The notes below the pieces were generated by a model that saw only the letters and a list, made by a program, of their open reading frames with translations, was not told where the DNA came from and made no database searches. Shown piece by piece: positions 11,402 through 21,759 of a stretch of 64,000 bases of DNA. Both the position numbers and the translations under genes were made by a program. The stretch lies in NCBI GenBank assembly GCA_008802785.1, contig VUYT01000027.1, positions 210,328 to 274,327 of the forward strand, written 5' to 3'. This DNA comes from Symmetrospora coprosmae. Taxonomy: Eukaryota > Basidiomycota > Cystobasidiomycetes > Symmetrosporaceae. The first letter of the stretch is position 1. Every line of letters begins with the position of its first letter.

Positions 11402-12451
11402 GCGCCGCAATGGCAGCTTAAGCCCGCCTTGCGCAGCGAGCGGGCGGACGGTCGGACTTCGGAGTGAACGCTGATTTTGCCTGCGACCGTCCGTTCGCAG
11501 GATGAAGACGAGGAAGAGGAATCGGTGGAACGAATGGGAAGGGAGACAAGAAGCGAAGCGCACCCTCAAGGAGGATCGTCCTTCCGCTTTGTGGCACCCT
11601 AAGCAATATTAGGCTCTGATGACGGTCGACGTCCCAGAAGGGATCCCCTGGCGGTCGGAGCACCCCCGGAGATACCGTCGAGGGTTACGCGAGCAGGTCG
11701 AAGCGCAGCGCGCGTGACACACCCTACGCCTGTGAGCGTACGAAAGCGGTCAAACGCGACAGATTTTGCGGTCTGAGGGATGTCGCGCCTTCGCAGACCT
11801 TCGGTTCGTCGAACAGGCCGGGACGGCGGACGAAACCTTGGTCGGAACGGACCGCTCCGCTCCTCCCGCACAGATGGGAGGGGCGCGAATGTAGCTGCTC
11901 TCTGCCTCGAGAACCGACACAAGAACCGAAGTATCCGTTGCGAATTCGTTATCTTGACCTGAGCGAGGACCACCAAGTCGGCAAGACCGCACGTGTACTT
12001 CAAGCTGACCGGTGGCAAATGCTGACGGTCCATTGCCTACAGACGCGGTTGAGCAAGGCCAATGAGCACGTCTCCTGGTCATTCGACTAGTCTGGAGATC
12101 TTCGCTGCATCCGCCTTCTCGTCTCTCTGCTTCTGCTTCAGCATCTGCTGCTGCTGCGAGACTTGGGCCTGTTCCAGTGCTCGGCTGTCCTCCGGCTGCA
12201 CGCCTGCGAGGCAGCTGCGGGCCTGCCAGGCAGACCCGCATTGGCAGTGTGGTTTCGGTTCTCCCAAATCAGCACGTCCGCGGGAATCACAGCGTGCTTT
12301 TCTTCGCTCGTGGTTATTAAGCGTGATCGCAGAAGCTTCGCTCCCATACGCTGCGCTGCCATGTGTGAGCGCGCCATTCTCGCCCACTTCACCCACGCAC
12401 GGTCACCCACGCACGGAGATCCCTTTGAGCTGACATCAGATCCGGACCCTC
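11402..12451. promoter_or_regulatory. Long divergent intergenic region (transcription factor / UBE2W-like gene)
   Basis: About 1 kb between two divergently transcribed genes. Open frames of up to about 160 codons exist on the minus strand but show no family motif. This is probably the leader and promoter of the zinc-cluster gene plus the E2 promoter. One minus-strand ORF (12079-12396) with a glutamine/lysine coiled-coil-like end is noted among the rejected items. Confidence 0.4.
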
Positions 12452-13099
12452 ATGCGCGCAGCTGGGAGACCCAATCTCGGCAGCAGGCGGCTGGCAAAGG
12501 AGCTGACTGCGTTGAAGGAGAAAGGATGCCCAGCAGGATGCGCGCTCGTCAAAGCTGACGACCTGGAAACCTGGTGAGGCGGGGCGATGTGGTGTTCAGA
12601 CACGTCTATATCGCGCTGGCAAGCACCGTGAGCTGAAGCGTATTGCATGATGCAATGGCCACGGACTCCGTCAGGTTCCTGTCAATCGAGCTGCTCGGCG
12701 AGTCGGTCTATCAGGGCGAGCGCTTCCTCCTGCGTTTCCGCTTCGACTCGTCGTACCCTATGGACGCGCCTGAGGTCGTCTTTGTCACGAGCGACGGCTA
12801 CATCGCACCAGAGCACCCGCATGTCTACTCGTGCGTGCTTCAACACAACTTACAACAGCCGTCTGAGAGCAAAGCGGCTGACGCTCCATGCCCCACGCAG
12901 AAACGGGCACATCTGCATGTCGCTTCTCGGAACAGGATGGAGCCCTGTCCTAAACGTGGAGAGCCTCTGCATTTCGATTCAATCCATGCTCGCGAGCTGC
13001 AAGAAGAAGCAGCGTCCACCAGGAAATGACGCCTACGTCCGACGCGCACCGCTGAGCCCGAAAGACACGCGGTGGGCGTACGAGGACGATACGGTCTGA
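12452..13099 (+). CDS. UBE2W-like ubiquitin-conjugating enzyme (E2)
   Basis: Three exons (12452-12573, 12675-12830, 12901-13099) join in phase to 158 aa. Exon 1 supplies helix 1 (RRLAKELTALKEKGCPAG). Exon 2 supplies the beta sheet (GESVYQGERFLLRFRFDSSY) and YPMDAPEVVFV. Exon 3 holds the active site: HPHVYSNGHICMSLL, with the catalytic Cys in GHIC. The usual E2 HPN tripeptide is HPH, as in UBE2W. The end, WSPVLNVESLCISIQSML then RRAPLSPKDTRWAYEDDTV, is closest in my knowledge to UBE2W, an E2 that ubiquitinates the alpha-amino group of disordered N-termini. The first methionine lies in a very short exon. It was chosen because it is in frame with helix 1 without further splicing. Confidence 0.85.
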
Positions 13100-13408
13100 G
13101 GGTGCGCGTGTGTGCGTGCGTGCTCGCGCCTCAGCCTCCATCACTGCACCCGCACCACTTCAGTGTCACCGTAATATGTCCTTCGTTCCATTGTTGTCGT
13201 CACACCGTACCACAAAGACACACGCCAGTTTCCTCGCGAAGAACGCAGACATGTAGCCGCCCAGCAGTCAACGACAATCGCATAGAGAGCCTGCACCGCT
13301 CTTTCGCAAGCGTTCCGCGTGCAATCAGCCATTCCAGCCTAGTTGCACCTCAAGGACATTCAGCAGTGCATTCCTGAAAGCACGATAATTGCCATATATC
13401 CCATCCCT
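13100..13408. other. Convergent intergenic region
   Basis: 3' flanks of the E2 gene (+) and the CCCH gene (-). Nothing else is supported. Confidence 0.5.
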
Positions 13409-14394
13409 TCAACCGCGGAAAGTGGGCGGCAGTGACCCAACGTGACCCATCTGCTGCATAGCAGCCGCAACCTGCTGCATCTGCGAGGCACTGAGATGCC
13501 CGGCTCCGCTGAGCCCGTTCAGTTGCACACTCGGTGATACGCGCCTGCCTGAAAGCGATAGGAAATTGATTCAGCCGGGCTCAATCGTGCCATCTGCGAT
13601 GCAATTCACCTTGGGGCCCTCTTGAGATACTTGATGCTTGCTTAGCGGGATCGAGATGGCGGTATGCGCAATTCGCACCTGTGAAAGCCAAGGTAGACAT
13701 TAGCACCGAGCTCGAGGAACTTCTTGACAATCAATAAGCACGCACCAAATGGGCAATTCTCCTGATTCCTGCACAGCGGCATCTCTCCTCGCCTCCCCGC
13801 CTGACCCGGTGCCGAGGCTGCGGAGGGGTGCGCAAACCTGCACACAGGATTGGCGCACGCACTGCCTCTGAAGCACGCCTCTTCGACGTCGGGCAGCCCG
13901 CGCTGGGTCGCCACAGCCGCGCTGGCCGCCGGGGACGGGTGCGCAAACCTGCACGAAGCATTGCGGCAGCCGACAGAGAAGCGACATCTGACTACGGTTG
14001 GTGCCGGCCCCGTGGAAGCTCGACGCGCATCGCACAAAGGCCGGTCAAGTGCCAGCAGAGATGCCGCCACACCCGCGGCGCTTCCACTTGAGGAGGAACG
14101 GCTCGAGGGAGGACGGCGCATTTGGGATGAATCGGGTACATCTGTCAAGGGTGGTGCACATAGGCTGCGTGTAGTCGCGGCTGCAGCAGGCAACGAGAAC
14201 GATGGTAAGGTGGCTTGATGTACGATGATGTCGAGCGAATCGGCCTCGGATGTCGCTGCTGGCGAGGACGTTGCCTCCACGGGCGTCACTTCGCAAAGGA
14301 CTCTCTCGCTCCGGACAGTGCCAGCAGCGGCGGTCGCGGTCGCTGTGATAGGCGAAGGCGAAGGTGTCGCAGGCATCAGGTCACTAGCCGTCAT
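13409..14394 (-). CDS. NAB2/ZC3H14-like tandem CCCH zinc-finger protein (or C-terminal exons of the giant upstream gene)
   Basis: Exons 13746-14394, 13610-13678 and 13409-13548 join in phase to 285 aa if translation starts at 14394. Three compact C-x5-C-x4/5-C-x3-H fingers follow each other: CRFSVGCRNASCRFAHPSP, CFRGSACANPVCRFAHPS and CRNQENCPFGANCAYRH. The third is created only by splicing. A C-terminal SASQMQQVAAAMQQMGH segment follows. Fingers of this spacing, with FAHPSP after the histidine, are those of NAB2/ZC3H14, which bind poly(A) RNA and limit tail length in nuclear mRNA export. No N-terminal PWI-like domain was seen. The frame stays open upstream to beyond 14544, overlapping the giant ORF, and the promoter would lie inside that ORF. 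A single spliced gene is therefore a real alternative. Confidence 0.75.
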
Positions 14395-14455
14395 CCGGCT
14401 TGTCGTGCCTCGGCGCTGGACACTACAAGCCTCTGCTGTCGTCGCATCCGCTTGT

Positions 14456-17400
14456 TCAGCAAATGGTGCAGTCGGCTTTTCCGTTTCCTTGTGCTGAGGC
14501 GGATGTGGTGTCGGATGCCGCGAGGCCAGCAACGAGAGCGGCATCCACGTTCTCTCCAGGAATGCTATCTGCCCCCAACGTCAGTGCGCTCGTAGTGAAT
14601 CGCCGCAAAGGCTGCACTATAAACCCCGGCAACTCACTGTCCTGCTGCGCCCGCATAGTTCCTACCGCTGCTGGATTAGAAGCAGCAGTGTATGGCGAGG
14701 CCGTCGAAGGAGAAATGAGCAGCGCCTCAGCCGGCGTTGTGCCGGGTGCCGAGGTCTTCGGCAGGCTGGTAGAGGATGGTCGCTCCGGTAGATCCGGCTG
14801 CCTCCTGATGTCCTCCAGGAGTTCCAGCCCGATGCCGAGTGACATGTCGGGCGCATGCGCACGTAGATCAGGACTCTTGCTCTTGGCTTTGCTGGAAGGC
14901 GCGGTGTGGATGGGCAGCATAGCGCCTGCGTCGTCTACTCGATCCGCCGCGGGGGAGTTCGGAAGTGGGCGAAGCTGGCCTCCTTCTACCTCTGCAATGG
15001 CTGACTCGGAACTATAGGTGGTGCTGGCAGTAGCAGAGAAAATCTGCGGGTCTGAGCGGAACGTGTGTGGCAGTAGTCGCGCTTGCGGTAGAATGAGAGG
15101 TGAATGCGCAACCTCCGGCTCCGGCGTATCTTCGATAATCTCGTAATCTCCCAGCATCCTCTTGGACGGGACGTCTTCTAGCCTAGCGGCAGTCATCGTG
15201 CCTGCGAACCCGCTCTCTTGAGCATCTGACAGGTCTGCGATTTCCGCTTCAGCTTGGAGCGTTGTATCAGCACTGTCGTCTTGACTGCTGTGACCTCCTA
15301 TAGCTGGATCTCCGAACGAATGCATTGCCTGATCTTCATCCAACCCCTGATCTGTGTGCAGACTCAGGGCGTCCTCCGCATCTGTCAGAGCCAGTAGTTC
15401 TGGACTCTGCGATGATGCGATCATTGTGGTATCGAAGCCGGGCGGGCTCCCTTGAGTCACTTGCGATGCGAAAGTTGTCGATTGGGAGTAATCGACAAAG
15501 CTCGAGCTAGGCGCCTCGAGCAGGGAGGAGTACCCGGTGGTTGCGTCTGCTTGTGTCTCGCCATTGGCGAGGTCGACATCCATGCCATTCGTTCCCACAC
15601 CGCCCATATCATCATCTCCGTATGAAGTGACCTCCGCTGGTGGCGGTGATCCCGCTTCCAAAGGTGGTGAACCGGCCTCGAAAGGTGGAGACCCAGCTTG
15701 GAAAGGAGGCGAACTGGATGACGCCCCGCCGATTATACCGTGCGAATGACCGTCACCGCTCAGTCCAGGCGGCAGCTCGAAGAGATCGTCCCGCGCCTGC
15801 TCGCGGGCAGCCGGGGAGACTGTGCTGGCAAGTTGTCCGACCTCCGGTGCCGACATCGATGCTTCTGCTGCAGCAGGGGGAGGCAAGGCCGTCCTTTCCG
15901 AAGCGGTATTCGTGACGAGTGCGCTGCTGAGGGAGGCGGGCAGAAGAGCCGGAATGAGCCGCGCTTGTGGCGCAGACATCCGAGATGATGGCTGAATCTG
16001 CGAGCGGGAAGACTGAGGCGAAGTGATGGCAAGGCTGGGAAGGGAGTCCGCTGCTAGTCGCGAGTTTTGCTGCGACAGGGTATCGAGCCCGACCAGTCTG
16101 TCTTCGCCCTTCTCCGCCAGTGTGATTTGGGCTCGCGTCCTTGGCTGAAGTGTCTCCTCTATCGGCTCCGCTCGCTCACCAGCCACTGCACGATCCTCTC
16201 CATGCGTTTGACCGTCCGCTGTTTCAAAGGCAAGCGAGTCTGAGCCACTGTCGCCGGCGGGGTCAGCGGACAGGATTTTGTGCCTAATGTCCGTACGAGC
16301 AGGCCGAGCAGCCTGTGAACTGGCATGCACTGCACTTCTGCGGCTGAAGAAATCGTGCTCGTCATCCTCTCCGCTCGCATCTTGATCGCTGGCGACACCT
16401 GCTGGCGGAAGAGTCGATGTGACGGACTGAGGCGTCCCTCCCTTCCTTATCGTATTGGCGCGCGCCGAAGGGACGGCTCTCGGTTTATTGGACCGCGACT
16501 GTAAGGCCCCTGCCTCTACGTCACTGTCGAGGTTTCCGGTTGCCGACACTTTCAGCCCAACGGCACCTCGAGCTGTGCTGTCATTTGCGGACGATGGCGG
16601 CTCGATGACTGCCGCTGTTGGCGCACCTGCTGATGTGGTAGGTGCGGAAGCAGGAGGAGGCGGGAGTGCAGCAGCAGGTGTGAATGTAGAAGGCTTCGCT
16701 GACGGTACCGTCGGCTGCGATGAAGAGGGCAGAGACGCCTTGCTGAGCGAACCGGAGGCCTTCTTACCGAGACGTCTGAGCGGAATATTCTCATCCTCAT
16801 CGCTGCTGTCTGAGATCTCGATGACCTTGTGGCCAGGCGCAGCGAGTGCGGCCTTCCTAGCTGCAGCAGCCGTCCGGGGCTGGATCCCATTCGGTGCGGG
16901 GTGGAGCTGTGCCGCACTCGGTTGTGGTTGCGACCCGCTAACCAGAGCACTGTCCGCCGCTGAGGGCGCTGCTTCCGGCGACGACGTGAACAGGGATCTG
17001 TGCGCATCTGTCGCAGCTTCAGGCCTAGATGGCTGTGAATGCTGAGGAGCTGCTGAAGGGCCAACTGGCTGCGTCTCAGCAGGAGGTCGATTCGGCATCT
17101 TGAGCTTGATCTTAAGGCCAGTGCTTGTACTGGCGGGTGCGCTAGCCGGCGGTGCAGGAGCCGACAGTGGTGCAGACGGCCCGCCGGCGCTGACATGATC
17201 GGCTATCTTCTGTCGCTTCTGGCTCTGACTCTGGTCCGCAGTACTGATGGCGGCCTGGCTGTCAGCTCTACGCTGCGCCTCCTGCTGCTCGCGTCTGCGC
17301 TTCAGAGCCGTGCGGTTTGCAGCGTGAGGTATCTCCACGACGGGATATAGCCGTGGCTTAGGAGCGATTGCGCTTTGAACCGAAGATGGAGCAGCTCGAA

Positions 17401-20400
17401 ATCCGCTGGCCGACCCGGACGGTGGTGGCTGCTGCGAGGCCGGCTGCTGAGGCGGAGCCAGTGCCACCGTCTCTGCAGGCCGGCTGACAAGGCTTGCACT
17501 GCCATCAATAAGGACGTCGTCGTCTTCGACATCGCTGTTATCTACAATGACGCGCTCCTTGCCTCGCGGCGGTCGAGCGGGCGTCGGCTTGTTGGACGCA
17601 ATTGTAGGACCGTCGGCCTCTTTTGCGGACGCCGGAGTCGCAGACGTAATTTCCGGCTGAATGCCCCTGTGAGCGCTGCATTCTTCGACCGCATCGGTTG
17701 GCACATGCATCGTCTCGTGCGTCTGATTTCCTGGCTCTGGGGACGATTCCGATGCCTCCGCCGCAACCATGCTCTCCATCGCCAGAGTGAGCGGCGACTT
17801 GCTGCGCTCTCCCACTTTCGTTGTATTGAGGGCGACGATGGCTGCTTCTGCCGACGGTGAAGTCGCACGGCTGGGCTCCGCCCGCGCCAAGGCGTCTGCG
17901 CGTGCTCTGTCGCTAAGCGCAGCTTGCGCAGCCATCAGACCCGTGAGTCTCGCGCGTCTCTCCGCCTCGTGTGCACTAAGGACCAGTGGCCCTGTCTCGG
18001 TGTGGTCTTCTCCCTTCTCCGCGCCCCGTGCTGCGCCCCGTGCTGCGCCAAGGCTCTCTACCTGCTCCTGTCCCTGCCTCTCCACCCTTGCGAGCGCCTC
18101 ATCCCTCTCTCTTCGAGCAGCTTCACTTGCGCGTCTACTCTCCTCCGCCGCTGCGAGCGCCTTGTCTCTGTCGAGCGTGGGCACAGCCCTCGAAGCAATC
18201 TTGATTGGTCCTGCTGTCCACGCACGGCTTTCGGATGCTGCCGCCACTGCAGGGCGCGTAGAGAAGGCGGAGTTGGCTTTAGATACAAACATTGCCTTCA
18301 GAGCTGCTTTGGGAGGAGGCCGGCGTGGATCGGCGGTCGGCGGTGGACGGTTGGCTTCCGTCGCGACTGACGGCATGGGTGTTGCTGCAGTGTGTGACGA
18401 AGCTGAGCTAGGCTCGGGCACTCGATTCGAGCGGGATGTAGCAGGTGCGGGAGAGGCAGATGCGGCGGTCCCGTTCGGCGCCCCCTCCACCAGTCGGCCT
18501 TTGCCTTTCTCCGCTGCGGTGAGTGGACGAGCGAGGCCAGCGTCCAGCCTCAGGTCATCCATCGCCGTGTCGCCATTTCCGCCGTTCTCGTATGTTGATA
18601 ACTCGTCAAACTGGGCATTGTCCTGCTCGGGACTGTCATCGTGCCTCCGAGGTGCCATCACGGGCTTTGCAGGCAGACCGGCGAACGTAGGTTTCTTTGG
18701 CAGGCTCGGCGGCGGCGGGCCAAGCGAAGGTGAAGGTGCAGAGGTCGAGGCAGACGTCGACGCGACGGGATCCATCGTGGTCGATGGACGCGCCGGCAAT
18801 GACTGAGCAGGCACGGGCGGACGCGGGTGTGCCGCCTGTATCTGGATGGGCGCGGTCAGGCCCGAGAAGGCGGCTGCCGACGTGGACGCCGCCGTAGACT
18901 GTGTAAAGTCAATCTCCATATCCAGGAAGTCGTCCATGGTCGTCCTGTGCTGCGGGGCCGGGGGCGCCCCCGCTTTCTTCGGCTGCGCCTTTTCGGGCGC
19001 GGGCGACGGTCGCGCAGCAGGTTGCTGAGCCTGCCGCGGTGCTGGGGCCCGACGCGGGTCAACGGCCTTGCTGCGTCGCGGATCGGCAGCCGGCGCCGGA
19101 CGGCTCTCGACGACGGGCGAAGCAGAGATGGACGCCGATTCCGATGGTGGACGTGCGGTGCCGTTGGCCATTGCGTTGCCGTGGCGCAGGGACGGCGCCG
19201 CCGCCGCTGCCGCTGCCGCAGTTACGTGGGCGTTCTTGGCGGAGTGCCTCGATTCATGGGTCGAGTTGGTTTGAGGATACTGGCCAGAGGCGGCCAAGAG
19301 CCCGTCCTCGGCGTTAGCGTTGGGGTGCGAGGCGTCCGTGTGCAGCTGCGAGGATGCGTGCGCGTCTCCATTAGGAGGGCTCCCTGACGGTCCGGCGGAG
19401 CCGTCCCCATTAATCGCAGCTAGTGTGCGCAGCATACGCCTCTCATCCTCCCGCTGATGCTTCCTCCCCTCCGCGCGCTGCAGCAGCTCCGCGACACGCG
19501 GCGCCGATGCGCTGCTTTGCGCGAGGAGCCGCTCGATATTCCTTGCCATGTCCTTCCTCGCGTCCTGCTTGCGCCTCGGCGGACCGGAGCCGCTAGGCAC
19601 GGCTTGCATGTCTGGACTTCCTGCGCGCCCGTTCTGATGCGCTGCGTCCGATGAGCCGGCCGGTGCCTGTGCTTGTGCTTGTGCTTGTGCTTGTGCTTGT
19701 GCTTGTGCTTGTACGCCGTTCGGCTTGCGCAGCGGGATAGACACTTTTGTTCCCAGGATCCGGGTACGCTCGTCTTGGTCTGGACCTACTGCATCGGGCG
19801 CGCTTGTCGTGTTCGCGTGCCTGCTGTTCTCGTGACTCGACTTCTGCTGCTCCTGCAGGGCCGTGACGAGGGACTGGACGGTAGCCTTGCAGACGTCCCA
19901 GAGCGCGGCGTGAAAGACCAGCGTGGTCAGGGACGGCTTTGCGGGAACGTCCGCAGGGGTAACGGCAGGTTCAGTGCACTCTGGGAGCGGCCGGATCTCA
20001 GGCGTTGCAGCTGGCAATGATGCGTGATGAGTCGCTGCGGCGTCGGTCTCGGAGAGCTCTGCAGGAGCCAAGGCGCCCTGGGCAGCTGGAACAGCCGCAT
20101 CCTCAGTTTGTGGTGCGTCGGACTTGAACATTGTTTGTGCAGGTGTCTCCTGCAGCATGGCCGGCGGGGAGGACGACCAGGCATCTCTGGCGGTCGGACC
20201 AGGACATGGGATCTCTGCAGGATTCGAGGCGGTCAGGGCGGGGGCGCAGGCGGTGTGCTCAGGCTCTGATGCGTCGGGCGCTGTGCCCGTCAGAGGCGGC
20301 GAAGGTCCCGCGCTCGCGGCTGCTTGAGCTGGCGCTGGCACTTGAGACAGACGAGCGTTTTCGGTGGCAGGAGGGAGCACTGCTGTTACATCAGGGAGCG

Positions 20401-20970
20401 CCTCCTGAAGAAGCGGCTCTGCATGCAGCTGTTTGCGGGCGGAAGCCAGCTCGTGCGCGGCCGCCTCGCGTTCCAGAGCGCGCACGAGCTCGGCAGAGAA
20501 GCCTGTTGCGCTGTCCCGCTGTTAGCTACTGTACGTCCAGGTCCGCACCCAGGTTCACGCCAGCGGGAGGCGAGGTGTCACCCACCCCGTTTCTGCAGAT
20601 AGCTCCGCACATTGTCTGCCGAGAGGTAGTCTTCCACTTTGGGTCTCGCGGCGAGCGCGTCTTTCAGTCTGGCGTTCAGCGCAGCTCTCGCAGCGTCCGC
20701 GGGCGTCGGTGCTGGCGGCGACACGGGCACTGGCACTGGAGGCTGCGGCTGCTCTGGAGTATCCTCCCGCACTTCGCCCTCTTCTGGCGCCTCCGATGTC
20801 GCTCGCCTGGGTGGCTGCTGTTCCTCCTCCTTCTCGACTGCCAGCTCGTGCTCGTGCTCGTTGGCCTGCTCCTCCCCGTGCCCATCTCGCTCGACGAGGA
20901 GAGTGAGCTCTGCGAGCAGTCCGTCGACGACCGCTGATCCTGATGCAGAGGCATTGACGAGCGTCGTCAT
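14456..20970 (-). CDS. Giant low-complexity nuclear-type protein, about 2,140 aa
   Basis: Exon 1 runs from the ATG at 20970 to 20586 and encodes an acidic/Pro-rich start that ends KVEDYLSADNVRSYLQKRG. A short intron leads to an exon open for 6 kb (20502-14456). Composition is Ala/Ser/Pro/Gln-rich throughout, with few structured stretches: a basic helix near ARKDMARNIERLLAQ, a TTMDDFLDMEIDFTQS segment, and a charged coil RRASEAARRERDEALARVER. An acidic SUMO-interaction-like motif VIEISDSSDEDE lies at 16787-16825. A Gln-Ala repeat lies at 19664-19712 and SPPFEAG-type repeats at 15649-15713. No enzymatic domain was recognised. These traits suggest a nuclear scaffold, but that is inference. The stop at 14456 may be bypassed by splicing into the CCCH exons. 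The long open frame through GC-rich DNA and the clean first intron support it being coding. Confidence 0.75.
15649..15713 (-). repeat. Imperfect coding repeat, unit about 21-24 nt (SPPFEAG-like)
   Basis: Three to four adjacent units encode SPPFQAG, SPPFEAG, SPPLEAG and SPPP inside the giant ORF. Units keep the protein pattern while differing in codons. Confidence 0.8.
19664..19712. repeat. Hexanucleotide microsatellite (GTGCTT)n, about 8 units
   Basis: Near-perfect tandem GTGCTT on the plus strand. On the coding minus strand it encodes alternating Gln-Ala in the giant protein. Length changes would keep the frame. Confidence 0.9.
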
Positions 20971-21759
20971 TGTTCGTGTCTGAGCGTCATTGCCGTTCAG
21001 TTGCCCTGGAGGAGAGAGACGGTGGCAGCAAGAGCAAGAGTATACCATACAGGACAGCTTTGCAGGGTGTAGGTACAGTGCAGACAATCTGCATGGCTGA
21101 TACTCGCACAGCAGCCCATTGCTTCTACTCGCATGTCCTGCTTCCTGCTTGTACCGTCCCTGTCCAAGTGGCACGTGCTGCTCGCTGGTACGAGTACTGT
21201 ACTCGAGTAGGTAGCTTGAAGGACACCGGCAACGCGCTGTACTGCTCCAGTGTACAGTGTACAGTATACGAGAGGGTGCTATAGGGATATGCAGGAGGAG
21301 AAGAGAAGAGAAGAGGGGTCCGGTCCTCCTTCGCGGGTGGAGAGTCCCTCGGTCAATCATCTGCCGCCACTCCCTCCCCTCGCTCGCGGACTGGCGGGAT
21401 CTGCGCCCTTCTCTCTGTACGAGCACGGTAGTACAGACAAGGGAGCAGGAGGACCAGGAGCAGAGCAGAGCAGAGCAGAGCAAAGAAAAGCAGAGCATAT
21501 CCAACAGCGCGCACCTCCCCAGTTTGTGCAACTGCAAAAGGAGGAGGAGAGGCCGTTCACACGCACACACGACAGAGAGAGAGAGAGAGACACAGAGCCG
21601 CATGGACACCAGCAGACAAGCAGCAGCATCACGACACGCTATCGACTATACCGTCCCAGCGAGGCTGTAGATCCGCCGATATCGACGTGCGCGATACATA
21701 CATCGAGCTAGGCAGCACCCATCCATTCCATTCCAGCATCGGCTGCCAGTTGCCCAACC
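20971..21759. promoter_or_regulatory. Divergent promoter region (giant gene / NHA1) with simple repeats
   Basis: About 790 bp between divergent starts. It contains an AGAGC pentanucleotide tract (about 21460-21500), a GA dinucleotide tract near 21575-21592 and pyrimidine-rich stretches. No coding exon is supported. Which repeats matter for expression is unknown. Confidence 0.55.
21460..21500. repeat. Pentanucleotide (AGAGC)n tract upstream of NHA1
   Basis: At least four perfect AGAGC units are followed by interrupted ones (AAAGAAAAGCAGAGC). It lies in the presumed leader or promoter of NHA1, about 260 bp before the start codon. Confidence 0.85.

Noticed and set aside
12079-12396. Minus-strand ORF with CQCGSAWQARSC and a Gln/Lys-rich end, possible small CHCH-like gene
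   Set aside because: Cysteine spacing does not fit twin CX9C, no homologous family is recalled, and it leaves only about 55 bp to the divergent E2 start.
14456-14470. C-terminal CTIC of the giant ORF as a CaaX prenylation box
   Set aside because: The last residues depend on an uncertain end that may be spliced away, and the protein looks nuclear. A four-residue match is easily chance.
17769-18806. 345-codon plus-strand ORF
   Set aside because: Antisense shadow of the giant minus-strand exon.
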